A stretch of DNA of 64,000 nucleotides from JAHQVI01 sp963749875 (GCA_963749875.1 CAVVOX010000004.1:620001-684000), one strand, 5' to 3'. Shown: positions 16,136 to 24,249, counted from the first letter of the stretch. Numbers and translations: made by a program. The notes: generated from the letters alone by a model not told the origin.

Positions 16136-16678
16136 ATGAACCGAGGGACCATCAAAGTCTGGGATCCGCTCATCCGGGTCTTTCACTGGAGCCTGGTTAC
16201 GAGCTACGCGATTGTCTGGCTCACGGCGGAAGATCTGGCCAAAGTTCATGAGTGGGCCGGATATGTGGTCGCGGGACTGCTCGTCTTCCGCATTCTGTGG
16301 GGGCTGGTCGGACCGAAATATGCGCGGTTCGGCCAGTTCATCCGTTCACCGGCGACGGTCGCCGAATATTTGCGGGCGATGATTCAGGGCAAAGAGCAGC
16401 GTTATGTCGGCCATAATCCTGCGGGCGGGCTCATGATTATCGGGTTGATGCTCGCATTGGCCGGCGCGGTGCTCACGGGCTGGATGTCGACGCTCGATGC
16501 CTATCGCGGTGTCGAGTGGGTCGAGGGAGCCCACGGATTGCTGGCCAATCTGACATTGCTGATGGTTATCGCCCATGTCGGAGGCGTCATCCTTTCAAGC
16601 TTCCGGCACAAGGAAAATCTTGCCCGGGCAATGGTCGTCGGACACAAACGCGCGCCCGAACCGGCCGACATCGTCTGA
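16136..16678 (+). CDS. cytochrome b/b6 domain-containing protein (b561-like)
   Basis: A 180-residue integral membrane cytochrome with four predicted helices. Candidate haem-ligand histidines are in LIRVFHWSLV, AKVHEWAGYVV, EGAHGLLANL and MVIAHVGGVIL, the pattern of Ni/Fe-hydrogenase-type or b561-type diheme cytochromes. ATG at 16136 is preferred over an upstream GTG inside the PepSY gene because the family starts with WDPLIRVFHW. It would pass electrons between the quinone pool and a periplasmic partner. Part of the putative PepSY operon. Confidence 0.9.
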   Translation: MNRGTIKVWDPLIRVFHWSLVTSYAIVWLTAEDLAKVHEWAGYVVAGLLVFRILWGLVGPKYARFGQFIRSPATVAEYLRAMIQGKEQRYVGHNPAGGLMIIGLMLALAGAVLTGWMSTLDAYRGVEWVEGAHGLLANLTLLMVIAHVGGVILSSFRHKENLARAMVVGHKRAPEPADIV

Positions 16679-16728
16679 CATGTGCTGCGGCGCTCCGTCC
16701 CTTGATCGGGGCACCGCATTCAGCGTGC

Positions 16729-16841
16729 CTAGCGCAACTGTTCCCGCGTCCAATCGGACGCGGGAACAGTTGCGCTAACTTATTGATGTAGATCAACTTG
16801 ACCTCGTTCAAGTGAGTCCATTTGAACGAGGGTTGATCTAG
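16729..16841 (+). repeat. composite palindromic repeat, copy 2
   Basis: Bounded by CTAG at 16729-16732 and 16838-16841. Hairpin A is a perfect 21-bp stem (16731-16751 with 16756-16776, core GCGCAACTGTTCCCGCGTCC) and a 4-nt loop. Hairpin B spans about 16789-16840. The linker holds a perfect TTGATGTAGATCAA (16783-16796). It lies between convergent genes, its B end 11 nt from the hydrolase stop. Confidence 0.92.
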
Positions 16842-16852
16842 CCGATATCACC

Positions 16853-17614
16853 TTACGGCCGGCGGGAGAGGAAATCGATCACGCCCTTCTTGTGGGCCAG
16901 GTCGCCAACGCTCTTCATATGGTCCCGCCCTGGAATTTCAAAATATTCTGCGCCGGGGATCAGGGCGGCGAGCTCGGCCGCCGATCCCGCAATGACATCG
17001 TCGCTGCCGACAGCGACAAGCACGGGATAGCTCAGGGTTTTCAGCTGTTCGGGGGTGATTCGGATCCGCGAGGAGCGGATACACGCCGCCAGGGCGCGGC
17101 GGTCGCTCTTGGTCTGTTCGGCGAACACGCGGAAGCTTCGCGCCGCGTCGCTCACGACGTCCTCCGCATTCGGCGCGAGCAGCGCCGCTGCGATCGGCTC
17201 CGAGCCGCCAAGACCTCGCACCATGTTGATGCCGAGACCGCTGAAAATCGCGCTGCGCACCCGCTGCGGATGATTGAGCGCCAGGAATGCCGTAATGCGC
17301 GCGCCCATCGAGAATCCCATAATATCAGCGCGGTCGATCCCGAGATGGTCCAGCAAGCGGCGCGCGTCTTCCGCCATGGTCGGAGCGCTGTACTGATCGG
17401 GGTCGTAAAGCTTCTCGCTATGGCCGTGGCCACGATTGTCGAACGCGATGACGCGAAATCCGGCGCTGCCCAGCGTCTTGATCCAGTTCGTGTTGCGCCA
17501 ATTGACCGTACTGTTGGAGGCAAAGCCGTGAATGAGCATGATCGGCTCGCCGGCCCCTTCATCGATGTAAGCAATGGTCACGCCGTCGGAATCAAAACGC
17601 TGCATATAGGACAC
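16853..17614 (-). CDS. alpha/beta hydrolase
   Basis: A 253-residue alpha/beta-hydrolase-fold enzyme. The oxyanion segment is MLIHGFAS, the nucleophile elbow is MGFSMGARI, the acid is probably in VAVGSDDVIAG, and the catalytic His in IPGRDHMKSVG. The start is GTG 17614 (alternative ATG 17605). There is no signal peptide. The family covers esterases, haloperoxidase-like enzymes and C-C hydrolases, and the sequence does not decide the substrate. It is downstream of hisI but separated by about 200 nt. Confidence 0.9.
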   Translation of the reverse strand: MSYMQRFDSDGVTIAYIDEGAGEPIMLIHGFASNSTVNWRNTNWIKTLGSAGFRVIAFDNRGHGHSEKLYDPDQYSAPTMAEDARRLLDHLGIDRADIMGFSMGARITAFLALNHPQRVRSAIFSGLGINMVRGLGGSEPIAAALLAPNAEDVVSDAARSFRVFAEQTKSDRRALAACIRSSRIRITPEQLKTLSYPVLVAVGSDDVIAGSAAELAALIPGAEYFEIPGRDHMKSVGDLAHKKGVIDFLSRRP

Positions 17615-17812
17615 CTATGAATGAAACTCGCTGCGAGACTATTTAGGAACGCACCGCCTTCTGGCTGGTTGCCAAGACGTTGAGACTCTTGCCAATTCTC
17701 GGAATCCGCCTCGGGAGCCATGCGTTCGGAGAGCTCTGCCTCGACGACGCGGACCTCGATGCGCTGACGATCGCGCCGTTCGACAGAAGAAGCCTTCAGA
17801 AACGATTGCGTA

Positions 17813-18244
17813 TCAGCTTTCGTCGACAAATGTCAGCCGCCTCGCGGCGCCTTTCGGGGCGGGCATTTCGACGCGGCGGTAAAAGCATGATCTGCGTCCC
17901 GTGTGACATGCCGCTTGGCTTCCGCCGATCTCAACCCGCAAGAGCGCGCAATCCTGATCGCAATCGGTCCGCATCTCCACGACCCGCAGAACATTGCCGC
18001 TGGTCTCGCCCTTGCGCCAAAGCTTTCCGCGCGAGCGGCTCCAGAAATGCGCTTCGCCGGTCTCCAGCGTCCGAGCCAGCGCGTCCTCATTCATGAATGC
18101 CAGCATCAGGATCTCGCCGGTCGCCGCGTCCGCGACGACGGCGGCCATCAGCCCGTTCTCATCAAAGCGCGGCGCGAAGTCCAAGCCCTCTTCCCGCTCC
18201 TTCTTGGAAATGGGCGCGGCCCCGCCGTCCATCGGCATGTTCAT
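17813..18244 (-). CDS. hisI: phosphoribosyl-AMP cyclohydrolase HisI
   Basis: Opens the purine ring of phosphoribosyl-AMP, step three of histidine synthesis; Zn- and Mg-dependent. Key segments are LMLAFMNEDALARTLETGEA, HFWSRSRGKLWRKGETSGN, the metal-binding DCDQDCALLRV and the Cys in CHTGRRSCFYR. ATG 18244 gives 143 aa, typical for the monofunctional enzyme. A longer frame to 18283 runs into the repeat element at 18264 and is rejected. It lies downstream of folE, a common alphaproteobacterial pairing. Confidence 0.95.
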   Translation of the reverse strand: MNMPMDGGAAPISKKEREEGLDFAPRFDENGLMAAVVADAATGEILMLAFMNEDALARTLETGEAHFWSRSRGKLWRKGETSGNVLRVVEMRTDCDQDCALLRVEIGGSQAACHTGRRSCFYRRVEMPAPKGAARRLTFVDES

Positions 18245-18263
18245 GAGGCTCTGCTCTCGAATT

Positions 18264-18318
18264 CTAGCGCAACGCGCGTCCAAATGGACGCGGACAGTTG
18301 CGCAAACTTATTGATCTA
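18264..18318 (+). repeat. composite palindromic repeat, copy 3 (hairpin B deleted)
   Basis: Has hairpin A (CTAGCGCAACGCGCGTCC...GGACGCGGACAGTTGCGC) and then TTATTGATCTA, in which the linker TTATTGAT is joined directly to the final GATCTA of the element. This is what a deletion between the GAT repeats bounding hairpin B would leave. The terminal CTA, read on the minus strand, is the TAG stop codon of folE. Confidence 0.85.
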
Positions 18319-18975
18319 AGCCGGTGTTATCGGACGTCCCTGGATCATCCGCAAGAAGCGGTCCCGATAATCCGCATTCTCTGAGAAGACCCCGGTGAAG
18401 CGCGTCGTGATGGTTGACGCGCCCGGCTTGTGGACGCCCCGGATCGTCATGCATTGATGAAGCGCATCGATCAGGATTGCCACGCCGCGAGGCTTGAGCG
18501 CGTTCTCGATAGCCTCGGCAATCTGCGCGGTCATGGTTTCCTGCGTCTGCAGACGCTTGGCGAAGATGTCGACGACGCGCGCCAGCTTCGAGATTCCAAC
18601 GACCCGGTCGCGCGGGAGATAAGCGACATGCGCAACGCCCAGAATCGGCAGCATGTGATGTTCGCAGTGCAATTCGAGCCGGATATCGCGCACCATCACC
18701 AGATCGTCATAGCCGTGAACGTCCTCGAAGGTCCGTGACAGGATCTCTATCGGGTCCTGATCGTAGCCTGAGAAGAATTCTTTATAGGAATCCAAGACCC
18801 GGCGCGGCGTATCCAACAGCCCTTCGCGGCCAGGATCGTCGCCTGCATACCGGATCAGGGTCCGCACGGCGGCCTCGGCTTCGGCGCGGCTCGGACGGTC
18901 TGCTTCGCTATTCGTCACGATGGCCTCGACCAGCTGGCCATTGCCCCGCCTGCTTTTGTTCGGAAAGACGCTCAT
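18316..18975 (-). CDS. folE: GTP cyclohydrolase I FolE
   Basis: Converts GTP to 7,8-dihydroneopterin triphosphate, the entry to folate and, in many bacteria, queuosine. The type IA zinc ligands are present: Cys and His in LELHCEHHMLPILG and Cys in DALHQCMTIRGV. Other landmarks are GREGLLDTPRRV and TRFTGVFSEN. ATG 18975 with AAAGGCAAC upstream gives 219 aa; ATG 19032 would add 19 unconserved residues. The stop codon is supplied by the end of repeat copy 3, so the last residues (ITPA) may reflect the insertion. Confidence 0.95.
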   Translation of the reverse strand: MSVFPNKSRRGNGQLVEAIVTNSEADRPSRAEAEAAVRTLIRYAGDDPGREGLLDTPRRVLDSYKEFFSGYDQDPIEILSRTFEDVHGYDDLVMVRDIRLELHCEHHMLPILGVAHVAYLPRDRVVGISKLARVVDIFAKRLQTQETMTAQIAEAIENALKPRGVAILIDALHQCMTIRGVHKPGASTITTRFTGVFSENADYRDRFLRMIQGRPITPA

Positions 18976-19261
18976 GATGTTGCCTTTTGTTCGCATTCCG
19001 GCACGCAGCCGGGGCCCTATTGCGCCGTTCACTTTTCACCACAATATTACTGGCAAGATATCTGAAAAGCCTTCGCTTGAGGATGTGCCGCCAGACAGAC
19101 TGGCGAGATGTCCACGCCTCATAGCGGCGGTTACACGCTAACAGGCGGGTTTGCGATCCCAACTCCCATGTAAACTAAAGAGTTAGGCGACCTTTCCGCG
19201 CCTGAGATATAGTCTCTGGGACAGGCCTATTCAACAAGGGCGCCAGATCACGGTACGCAGC

Positions 19262-19723
19262 ATGATCAATCTCGACGATCTCTATAATGGACGCATTCTT
19301 GAATTGGCTGCGAATATTCCCCGCACCGAGCGCCTGGCCGCGCCCGATGCCTCCGCCCAGGCTCACTCCAAATTATGCGGCTCGCGCGTGACCGTCGATC
19401 TGAAGATGGATGGCGATGTGGTGACGGACTACGGGCAGGAGGTCAAAGCCTGTCTGCTCGGGCAAAGCTCCGCCTCGATGATGGGCCAGAAGATTGTCGG
19501 CTCGACGGCGGCCGAGCTTCGGGACGTCGGCCGGCAGATGCGCAAGATGCTCAAGGAAGGGGGCGAGCCGCCCAGCGGCAAATGGGCCGACCTTGCCGTT
19601 CTTGAGCCGGTTCGCGACTATAAAGCGCGCCATGCCTCCACGCTGCTCGTCTTCGATGCCGTCGAGGACGCAATCGGCCAGATCGAGGCGAAACGCCAGA
19701 CTGTTGGCGAGGCCGTCGAGTAA
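19262..19723 (+). CDS. iron-sulfur cluster assembly scaffold protein (IscU/SufU-like)
   Basis: A 153-residue NifU-N/IscU-fold protein that would assemble Fe-S clusters transiently. Two of the three usual ligand Cys are visible (SKLCGSRVTV and VKACLLGQSSASMM). At the third position the sequence is KARHASTLL, so His replaces Cys. It is divergent from folE, a linkage I recall in many Hyphomicrobiales, which suggests a specialised partner rather than the general ISC pathway. An Asp/Gly-rich central part matches the scaffold core (VDLKMDGDVVTDYG). Confidence 0.88.
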   Translation: MINLDDLYNGRILELAANIPRTERLAAPDASAQAHSKLCGSRVTVDLKMDGDVVTDYGQEVKACLLGQSSASMMGQKIVGSTAAELRDVGRQMRKMLKEGGEPPSGKWADLAVLEPVRDYKARHASTLLVFDAVEDAIGQIEAKRQTVGEAVE

Positions 19724-19756
19724 GGGATCGCTGTCCGGCTCCTGCGCGTTTATTGA

Positions 19757-19792
19757 GCTCGGCTCCGCTTGTGAGCGGCGAGTTTTGTCTTT
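19757..19792 (+). terminator. probable Rho-independent terminator after the scaffold gene
   Basis: The stem CCGCT-tgtg-AGCGG (19765-19778), extended by an imperfect outer CTC/GAG, is followed by TTTTGTCTTTT (19783-19793). It is 30-60 nt after the scaffold stop and ahead of xth. Confidence 0.55.
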
Positions 19793-19851
19793 TGAGGCGC
19801 TGCATTTCGGGTTAGCGTCTCCCACGATCCACTCACGCTCACTTACCCGGA

Positions 19852-20784
19852 ATGAAACTCAAACTCGCAACCTGGAACATCAATTCGGTCCGGCTTCGCA
19901 TCGGCCTTGTCGAACAGTTCGTCGCGGCGTTCCGCCCGGACGTCCTCTGCCTGCAGGAAATCAAATGCAAGGACGAGCTGTTTCCTTATGACGCCGTCCG
20001 GGCGATGGGTTTCCCGCATATTTGCGTGAAGGGGCAGGCCGGCTATCACGGCGTCGCGACCCTGTCCCGATTCCCCGTCGAGCCGAGGGGCACGGAGAAT
20101 TTCTGCGGCAGCGGCGAGGCGCGCCACGTCGCGGTGGCGCTCGATGGGCAGCCGGTCATCATTCACAATGTCTACGTCCCGGCCGGGGGCGATATCCCCG
20201 ATCCGGAGCTCAACCCGAAATTCGGTCAAAAGCTGACCTATCTCCGCGCGCTGACGGAGTGGTTCGGCGAGGGCGGCATGGCCTGTCCAGAGAGCCATCA
20301 TATTCTGACCGGCGATTTCAACGTCGCCCCGCTCGAGCACGATGTCTGGTCGCACAAGCAGCTCTTGAAGGTCGTTAGCCACACGCCCGTCGAGGTCGAG
20401 CATCTGGCAGAGCTCAAATCCTCTGCGGACTGGGTCGACGTCATGCGCAAATACGTCCCGGAGAACGAAAAGCTCTATACCTGGTGGAGCTACCGGGCGC
20501 GGGACTGGCGCGCGTCCAACCGCGGCCGCAGGCTGGATCATATCTGGACCACGCCCTGCCTCGAAAGCGCCGTCCGTTCGATGCAGGTGGTCGAAGATGC
20601 ACGCGGCTGGAATCAGCCCTCGGACCATGTTCCCGTGATCGCCGATTTCGATCTTGATGGGATCGGCCTTAAGGATAAAGCCACGCGCGCTCCCAAGGCT
20701 CGTCGGCCGATCCGCGCCGGAACACGACACGGTCATGCAGGCGGAAAGGCCGGTCGTGCCAGAATTCAATCTCCACCGGCGTGA
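19852..20784 (+). CDS. xth: exodeoxyribonuclease III / AP endonuclease XthA
   Basis: Mg-dependent AP endonuclease and 3'-5' exonuclease of base-excision repair. The EEP-family motifs are complete: LATWNINSVR, CLQEIKCKDE, GYHGVATLSR, VYVPAGG, LTGDFNVAP, RRLDHIW and the C-terminal SDHVPVIADF. The family normally ends near residue 266; here the frame runs on for about 44 basic residues to 20784. The extension overlaps the convergent pdxH coding region by 116 nt and looks like loss of the original stop. The enzymatic domain is intact. Confidence 0.94.
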   Translation: MKLKLATWNINSVRLRIGLVEQFVAAFRPDVLCLQEIKCKDELFPYDAVRAMGFPHICVKGQAGYHGVATLSRFPVEPRGTENFCGSGEARHVAVALDGQPVIIHNVYVPAGGDIPDPELNPKFGQKLTYLRALTEWFGEGGMACPESHHILTGDFNVAPLEHDVWSHKQLLKVVSHTPVEVEHLAELKSSADWVDVMRKYVPENEKLYTWWSYRARDWRASNRGRRLDHIWTTPCLESAVRSMQVVEDARGWNQPSDHVPVIADFDLDGIGLKDKATRAPKARRPIRAGTRHGHAGGKAGRARIQSPPA

Positions 20785-21310
20785 GCCGGAAGCCGGACCA
20801 ATGGGGCGGGCGCGGTATCGCGCCGATCGCATATTGCGCCGTATAGCGCACAACTGCTTCCTCCAGGGCGAGGCGGCTTTCCAAAGGCCGCGATTGTTTC
20901 GATGCCCAGGCGCCGATCCGGCTGCCCCGCGGGCGTGAGGCGAAATAGGCGTCAGCCTCCTCCTCGCTCACCCGGCTCACGGGGCCGCGGAGGCGCACCT
21001 GACGGCGAAGGCTCTTCCAGTGAAAGCACAGGGCCGCCTTTGCATTTGCGCTCAGCTCGCGGCTCTTGGCGCTTTCGAGATTGGTGTAGAAGACGAAGCC
21101 GTCCGCGGCAAATCCCTTGAGAAGCACCGTCCGGACGTTAGGCAGGCCCGTTTCATCGACAGTTGCGAGCGCCATCGCGTTGGGATCGTTGATTTCCTTG
21201 GCTTCGGCGTCCTTGAACCACGATGCGAACAGGGCCAGTGGTTCATCCGCTCCCGTGAAATCCGACGCCTGTGGCGTGTCTGAATAGTTGGTCTTCGAAG
21301 GATCGCTCAT
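20669..21310 (-). CDS. pdxH: pyridoxamine 5'-phosphate oxidase PdxH
   Basis: FMN-dependent enzyme that oxidises pyridoxamine- or pyridoxine-5'-phosphate to pyridoxal 5'-phosphate. The 213-residue protein has the family landmarks NAMALATVDETGLPNVRTVL, GFVFYTNLESAKSRELSAN, AALCFHWKSLRRQVRLRG and the C-terminal PVEIEFWHDRPFRLHDR followed by WERAWLYP. The C-terminal landmarks show that this frame, not the overlapping end of xth, is the constrained one. It is divergent from fabI. Confidence 0.96.
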   Translation of the reverse strand: MSDPSKTNYSDTPQASDFTGADEPLALFASWFKDAEAKEINDPNAMALATVDETGLPNVRTVLLKGFAADGFVFYTNLESAKSRELSANAKAALCFHWKSLRRQVRLRGPVSRVSEEEADAYFASRPRGSRIGAWASKQSRPLESRLALEEAVVRYTAQYAIGAIPRPPHWSGFRLTPVEIEFWHDRPFRLHDRVVFRRGSADEPWERAWLYP

Positions 21311-21529
21311 GGCAGTGGGCAGGTCAGCTCCTTGAGGTCAAGATAGTGCCTTGCTATCTTAATGTCTCCTCAATCCTCCCGTTAATCTGCTAAATATGCC
21401 TAGATAAACGATAAAGCATTCTTCGCTCGTGCCGGAAGCGCGCTCCAGGAGGTTCTCCTGCAGCATATGGCTGGACGCAAAACGTCTTTTGTGTAGGATG
21501 CCCGCGATCCTATGGTTTGGAGGGAACGG

Positions 21530-22357
21530 GTGACCGAAAATGGACCGCTGATGAAGGGCAAGCGCGGCCTCATTATGGGGATCGCGAATAATCGGTCCCT
21601 TGCATGGGGTATCGCCAAAAGCGTTGCCGACCATGGGGCGTCGCTTGCGTTCACCTATCAGGGCGATGCGCTGAAGAAGCGCGTCGAGCCTCTGGCCGCC
21701 GATGTCGGCTCGGACATTGTGCTGCCCTGCGATGTGACCGACACCGCCTCGATCGACGCCGTTTTCGACGGTCTCCGCGAAAGATGGGGCGGGCTCGACT
21801 TCGTCGTCCATGCCATAGCCTATGCCGACAAAGCCGAGCTGGATGGACGTTATGTCGATACAAGCCCGGAAAATTTCGCCAAGAGCCTGATGATCTCCTG
21901 CTATTCATTCACGGCGGTCGCGCAGCGGGCCGAGAAGATGATGCCGAACGGCGGCTCGCTTCTCACTTTGACCTATTACGGCGCTGAGAAGGTCATGCCG
22001 CACTATAATGTGATGGGCGTCGCCAAAGCTGCGCTCGAGGCGAGCGTTCGCTATCTGGCGGTCGATCTCGGCAAGCAGGGCATTCGCGTGAATGCGGTAT
22101 CGGCAGGTCCGATCAAAACCCTCGCCGCATCCGGCATTAGCGATTTCCGCTATATTCTCAAATGGAACGAGTTCAATTCGCCTATGCGCCGGACGGTTTC
22201 CATCGAAGATGTCGGCGGTGCCGGCCTCTATCTGCTATCCGACCTGAGCCGCAGCGTCACGGGCGAAATACACCATGTTGACGCCGGCTATCACGTCGTT
22301 GGTATGAAAGCCGAGGACGCGCCAGACATTTCCGTAGCGCTGAAGACCGGAGAGTAA
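21530..22357 (+). CDS. fabI: enoyl-[acyl-carrier-protein] reductase FabI
   Basis: NADH-dependent reductase of the last step in type II fatty acid elongation, target of triclosan and isoniazid-type inhibitors. The short-chain dehydrogenase core has the cofactor motif GIANNRSLAWGIAK and the catalytic Tyr...Tyr...Lys pattern in YYGAEKVMPHYNVMGVAKAA. GTG 21530 is chosen because GGAGGG lies 6-7 nt upstream; it gives 275 aa. It opens a cluster with an unknown coiled-coil gene, the phosphatase remnant and aroC. Confidence 0.95.
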   Translation: MTENGPLMKGKRGLIMGIANNRSLAWGIAKSVADHGASLAFTYQGDALKKRVEPLAADVGSDIVLPCDVTDTASIDAVFDGLRERWGGLDFVVHAIAYADKAELDGRYVDTSPENFAKSLMISCYSFTAVAQRAEKMMPNGGSLLTLTYYGAEKVMPHYNVMGVAKAALEASVRYLAVDLGKQGIRVNAVSAGPIKTLAASGISDFRYILKWNEFNSPMRRTVSIEDVGGAGLYLLSDLSRSVTGEIHHVDAGYHVVGMKAEDAPDISVALKTGE

Positions 22358-22363
22358 CGACAA

Positions 22364-23137
22364 ATGCATCCCATGAGGCTGATTACCTATGCCCTCCTCA
22401 CCAGCGTGGTCAGTTTGGTGGCCATGGGCGGCATCGGTTTTTATGTGGGCTATTCAGCCGGGCGCGGTGATATGGAAGAGCTCAAGACCCTTATTGCGGC
22501 CGGCGGCTCTCCGGAGAATGCGAAGGTGCTCGCGGAACTGCTCGAAAAACAGAGCGCCGCCAAAACCGCCGCCGCGCCCGCCGAAGTCGACCTTGGCCCC
22601 GTGCTCGACGAGATCCGGACGATGAGCGCTCAGATTGGCAAGCTTGAGGAGCAGGCGGGAGAGCAACCGGAGCCCCGAGAGCGCATCATCGAGAAGGTCA
22701 AGGCAGACCCCGCGACCGCACGCGAGCTGGCCAACGTCAAGCAGCTGCTGACCGAGGCCAATGATCAGTACAAGGTGTGCAAGCAGAACCTGACGACGAT
22801 GCAAACGAAATTCGAAGAGTTGAAGAGCTCGACGGCGCAGGTCGCTCTGAATTCAACCGACGCTCAGTCGGTGCGAGAGGCGGGTTCGACGGTTCTGTTC
22901 GACAATGTGCTTTTGAAGCGCAATAAGAGCAAGCTTTACCGGGATGTCGACGTTGCCCTTAGTCTGAAATCCATCGCCTCGCGCTCGGCCCGCGTCGCCG
23001 TCAATCAGCAGAGCCTCGGGATCGCATTCGGGGAGCGCAAGATCTTCCAGCACCGTGACGTGACCTGCGAGCTGGTGCTGATGGAGACCGACCTGGAAGG
23101 CGGCAGCGCCCGGTTCAGCATCGCCTGCAAGCGGTAG
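22364..23137 (+). CDS. membrane-anchored coiled-coil protein of unknown function
   Basis: I do not recognise this 257-residue protein. It has one N-terminal transmembrane helix (ITYALLTSVVSLVAMGGIGFY), then an Ala/Glu/Lys-rich, probably coiled-coil periplasmic region (residues 35-165). A compact C-terminal domain (about 175-257) contains FDNVLLKRNKSKLYRDVDVA and two Cys (CELVLMETD, FSIACKR) that could pair in the periplasm. It starts 6 nt after fabI and is probably co-transcribed, in the interval where relatives have only a histidine phosphatase before aroC. An ATG 9 nt later is an alternative start. Confidence 0.8.
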   Translation: MHPMRLITYALLTSVVSLVAMGGIGFYVGYSAGRGDMEELKTLIAAGGSPENAKVLAELLEKQSAAKTAAAPAEVDLGPVLDEIRTMSAQIGKLEEQAGEQPEPRERIIEKVKADPATARELANVKQLLTEANDQYKVCKQNLTTMQTKFEELKSSTAQVALNSTDAQSVREAGSTVLFDNVLLKRNKSKLYRDVDVALSLKSIASRSARVAVNQQSLGIAFGERKIFQHRDVTCELVLMETDLEGGSARFSIACKR

Positions 23138-23148
23138 CGCCCCTTGGC

Positions 23149-23265
23149 ATGCCTTTCATCTATTTTCGTCGGCACCGACAGACCGACTGGAACGTGCTGC
23201 GCCGCATACAGGGCCGCATCGATACGCCACTGAATGAGCATGGCCATGCTCAAGCCGCGCGCTAA
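23149..23265 (+). pseudogene. histidine phosphatase family, N-terminal remnant
   Basis: An open frame of 38 codons starting MPFIYFRRHRQTDWN and running through GRIDTPLNEHGHAQA matches the first helix-turn of phosphoglycerate mutase-like phosphatases (normally IYFVRHGETDWN...). The catalytic RHG is changed to RHR and the frame stops at TAA 23263-23265, about 160 residues short. Repeat copy 4 begins 8 nt further on. In Hyphomicrobiales an intact histidine phosphatase commonly lies between fabI and aroC, so this is the decayed orthologue. The remainder was not found downstream. Confidence 0.75.
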
Positions 23266-23272
23266 GCTGGGT

Positions 23273-23402
23273 CTAGATCAACCCTCGTTCAAGTGGAATC
23301 ACTTGAGCGAGGTTAAGTTGATCGATTTCAAAAGGCGCGCGCAACTGTTCCCGCGTCCATCCCCGCCTTCGCGGGGACATGCTTGGACGCGCGTTGCGCT
23401 CG
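23273..23402 (-). repeat. composite palindromic repeat, copy 4 (inverted)
   Basis: Reverse orientation: CTAGATCAACCC (23273-23284) opens hairpin B, the linker reads TTGATCGATTTCAA, and hairpin A ends GCGTTGCGCT (23391-23400). The hairpin A interior has GTCCATCCCCGC and GCGGGGACATG arms. The B end lies 7 nt after the stop of the phosphatase remnant. Confidence 0.9.
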
Positions 23403-23447
23403 CCGCGCTCGCCCCAAGTCGAACCGCTGAGCCGATGTCACGCCTTC

Positions 23448-24249
23448 TCAGGAAGCGGACGGGCGCAACTCCGCCGAAGCGCGCTCGCCATCCGGCATTT
23501 GCGCGAGCAAACCGTGATCCACTGCGGTCGTCTGGTGAACGCCCGGTCGCGAACAGATGAAGATCTTTTCACCGCGTGCAAGACCGTAGCGCGATACGTG
23601 GGGTTCGATGGCGGTATATTCCTCGACATCGAAGCCAGCCGCTGAAAGCCGCTCCCGCGCATCGCGGCCAAAAAACCGGACATGATCGTGCTGGCCGAAA
23701 TAGAGGAGGCGCTCCTCTGGTGTGGTCCGCGCGGAGTTCTTCAAATGTTGAATCCCATCCTTCCACGATCGGAAACATCGCAAGCAAGATGCCGCCCGGC
23801 TTAAGCACCCGGAAGAGTTCGCTTGCCGCCTTCCTGTCGTTCACGTGTTCAAGGACGTGGAGGCAGATGACGAGATCGAAGCGTTTGTCATCAAGCGTAA
23901 GCGCTTCAATATTTTCCTTCAGATCGACGCCTGGAGCGAAAAGATCGGCAGTCGTGTAGGAGCGGGGTCGATGATCGAGGACAAGCTTTTGGATAGCCTG
24001 TTCGGGCGCGAAGTGGAGAACGTCGCGATTACGGAAGAAATCATGCTCGCGGTTCGCAAGGCAAAGCAAACGATGCCGTTCCAGCGTACCGCATTTCGGG
24101 CAGAGAATGTCGCACATATAGGGATAACCGTAGCCGAGGAATTTTCCGCGGTAGCCGCACAGGGTGCATTCGCGAGGATATTTCCCGGTGCTGCGCCGGA
24201 CGGTCCGCGCAAGGAACTTCAACGATCGCCAGTAATTTCTCAATCTCAT
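23448..24249 (-). pseudogene. SAM-dependent methyltransferase, frameshifted
   Basis: Starting at ATG 24249, the first frame encodes two Cys pairs (CTLCGYRGK; CDILCPKCGTLERHR), probably a zinc ribbon, then a class I methyltransferase core (FDLVICLHVLEHVNDRKAA, ELFRVLKPGGILLAMFPIVE). After WDSTFE (about 23740) homology passes to another frame: NSARTTPEERLLYFGQHDH, VRFFGRDARERLSAAGFDVE, ending at 23448. One extra G near 23738-23742 explains the shift. The unshifted frame reads on to 23569 as unrelated residues. The enzyme would be truncated before its last strands, unless the base is a sequencing error. Confidence 0.75.

Noticed and set aside
17578..17829. Minus-strand 83-codon frame between hisI and the hydrolase
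   Set aside because: It overlaps hisI and the hydrolase start, begins with TTG without a ribosome-binding site and has weak GC3 bias. Probably not a gene.
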